A DNA stretch of 16,839 bases from assembly GCA_002404055.1 (NCBI GenBank), contig DHIZ01000181.1:1-16839 (forward strand). Direction: 5' to 3'. Positions 16,321-16,839 of this stretch are shown here, in pieces (position 1 is the stretch's first letter; every line of letters begins with the position of its first letter). A model generated the notes under the pieces. The model was not told where the DNA came from, made no database searches, and saw only the letters and a list, made by a program, of their open reading frames with translations. The DNA is from Chloroflexi bacterium UBA4733. GTDB taxonomy: Bacteria > Chloroflexota > UBA4733. Position numbers and translations under genes: made by a program.

Positions 16321-16839
16321 GAACGTTTTGCCGTCGTTGCCGTCGATGATCCGCATGCCCGTGCCGATCAGACGCATCACTACGCGATACCGGAGGCGGT
16401 CCGCCCGCACCTGCAGTCTGGCGGCATGGTGATTGTGCCCTTTGGGCGGCGTTTGCGGCGGGGCTGGCTACTGGGCTACGACGATCAGGCGCCGGTCGAG
16501 ACGGTGAAGCCGCTCGCTGCTGCGCTGGCCGAAGCGCCGCCGATCAATGCCGCGCAGGTCGCCGTGATGCGGTGGGTCAGCCGCCGCACCAACATGGCGA
16601 TCGCTGCGGCCATCGTGACGGCCGTGCCCTCGGCGCTGTTGGATGAGCGGTTGCCACGCCTGCGGCTGGCGAAAGCCGGGGCGGAGGTGCTGGATGGGCT
16701 GGGAAAACCGGCGGCGCCTTTGCTAAAGCGTCTGCGGGCCGGCCCCGTGCGGCTGGATCGGGCCTGGCTGCTTCTCTCGGCTGCTGCTGCCACGCTACTT
16801 TCGGAGTTAGAAGCAACTGGCGCCTTGCAGCGACTGCCA
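16318..16839 (+). CDS. priA: Primosomal protein N' (PriA), 5' part, cut by the window end
   Basis: PriA is a helicase that reloads the replication machinery at stalled forks. The frame is open from 16309 to the window end. It begins ERFAVVAVDDP, then YAIPEAVRPHLQSGGMVIVPFGRR and LRRGWLLGY, the pattern of the 3'-DNA-binding domain at the PriA N-terminus, followed by the winged-helix region (MRWVSRRTNMAIAAAIVTAVP). The helicase motifs lie beyond the window. No ATG, GTG or TTG lies between the in-frame TGA at 16306 and the conserved sequence; CTG at 16318 with GAGG 7 bases upstream is the best start. The next in-frame ATG (16426) would remove much of the domain. This part is more diverged than a typical PriA, so the name rests on the N-terminal pattern. 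Confidence 0.8.
   Translation, partial: MERFAVVAVDDPHARADQTHHYAIPEAVRPHLQSGGMVIVPFGRRLRRGWLLGYDDQAPVETVKPLAAALAEAPPINAAQVAVMRWVSRRTNMAIAAAIVTAVPSALLDERLPRLRLAKAGAEVLDGLGKPAAPLLKRLRAGPVRLDRAWLLLSAAAATLLSELEATGALQRLP

Overview
The window is GC-rich (roughly 63% by eye) and bacterial. The murC-murB-ftsQ order, small zinc-ribbon membrane proteins, a Uma2 nuclease with a long coiled-coil tail, a stand-alone UlaG-like MBL hydrolase next to pyrG, and dispersed short palindromes of the type CTCTCCC-loop-GGGAGAG together suggest a member of the Chloroflexota (Thermomicrobia-like or a related metagenomic lineage). That placement is inference from gene content; no rRNA or other strong marker is present. 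No tRNA, rRNA or CRISPR array was found.

Layout. (1) 1-344: no gene recognised. (2) 345-5393, minus strand: a complete type I restriction-modification operon in the order hsdR-hsdM-hsdS, tightly overlapped. The hsdM start region is odd: an ideal Shine-Dalgarno faces an ACG where an ATG would be expected. (3) 5520-6807, plus strand: a small hypothetical gene, then about 1.08 kb bracketed by a perfect 45-bp inverted repeat and holding a 74-bp tandem duplication, a DUF559 (Vsr-fold) nuclease-like gene and two further strong hairpins. (4) 6898-10923, plus strand: a probable operon for cell-envelope growth and division, namely a membrane double-zinc-ribbon protein, a small hypothetical protein, MurC, MurB and FtsQ, with 4- and 17-base overlaps among the last three. 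(5) 10920-12602, minus strand: an orphan DUF433 antitoxin-like gene whose stop overlaps the ftsQ stop, a gene-poor gap, and a two-gene unit encoding a zinc-ribbon four-helix membrane protein and a lipoprotein. ftsA and ftsZ, which usually follow ftsQ, are not here. (6) 12827-16839, plus strand: Uma2-type nuclease with coiled-coil tail, MBL-fold hydrolase, CTP synthase PyrG (ATGA overlap with the MBL gene), then the 5' part of a priA-like primosomal helicase gene that runs off the window and seems to start at CTG.

How the genes work together. The Hsd proteins form one complex: HsdS chooses the DNA site, HsdM methylates adenine and HsdR translocates and cuts unmethylated DNA. MurC and MurB act in UDP-MurNAc-peptide synthesis, and FtsQ connects wall synthesis to the divisome. 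PyrG supplies CTP and PriA restarts stalled replication forks. Three unrelated genes with PD-(D/E)xK-like nuclease domains (HsdR, DUF559, Uma2) lie within about 13 kb. The most unusual structure is the inverted-repeat-bracketed DUF559 segment. I found no clear-cut new defence system.
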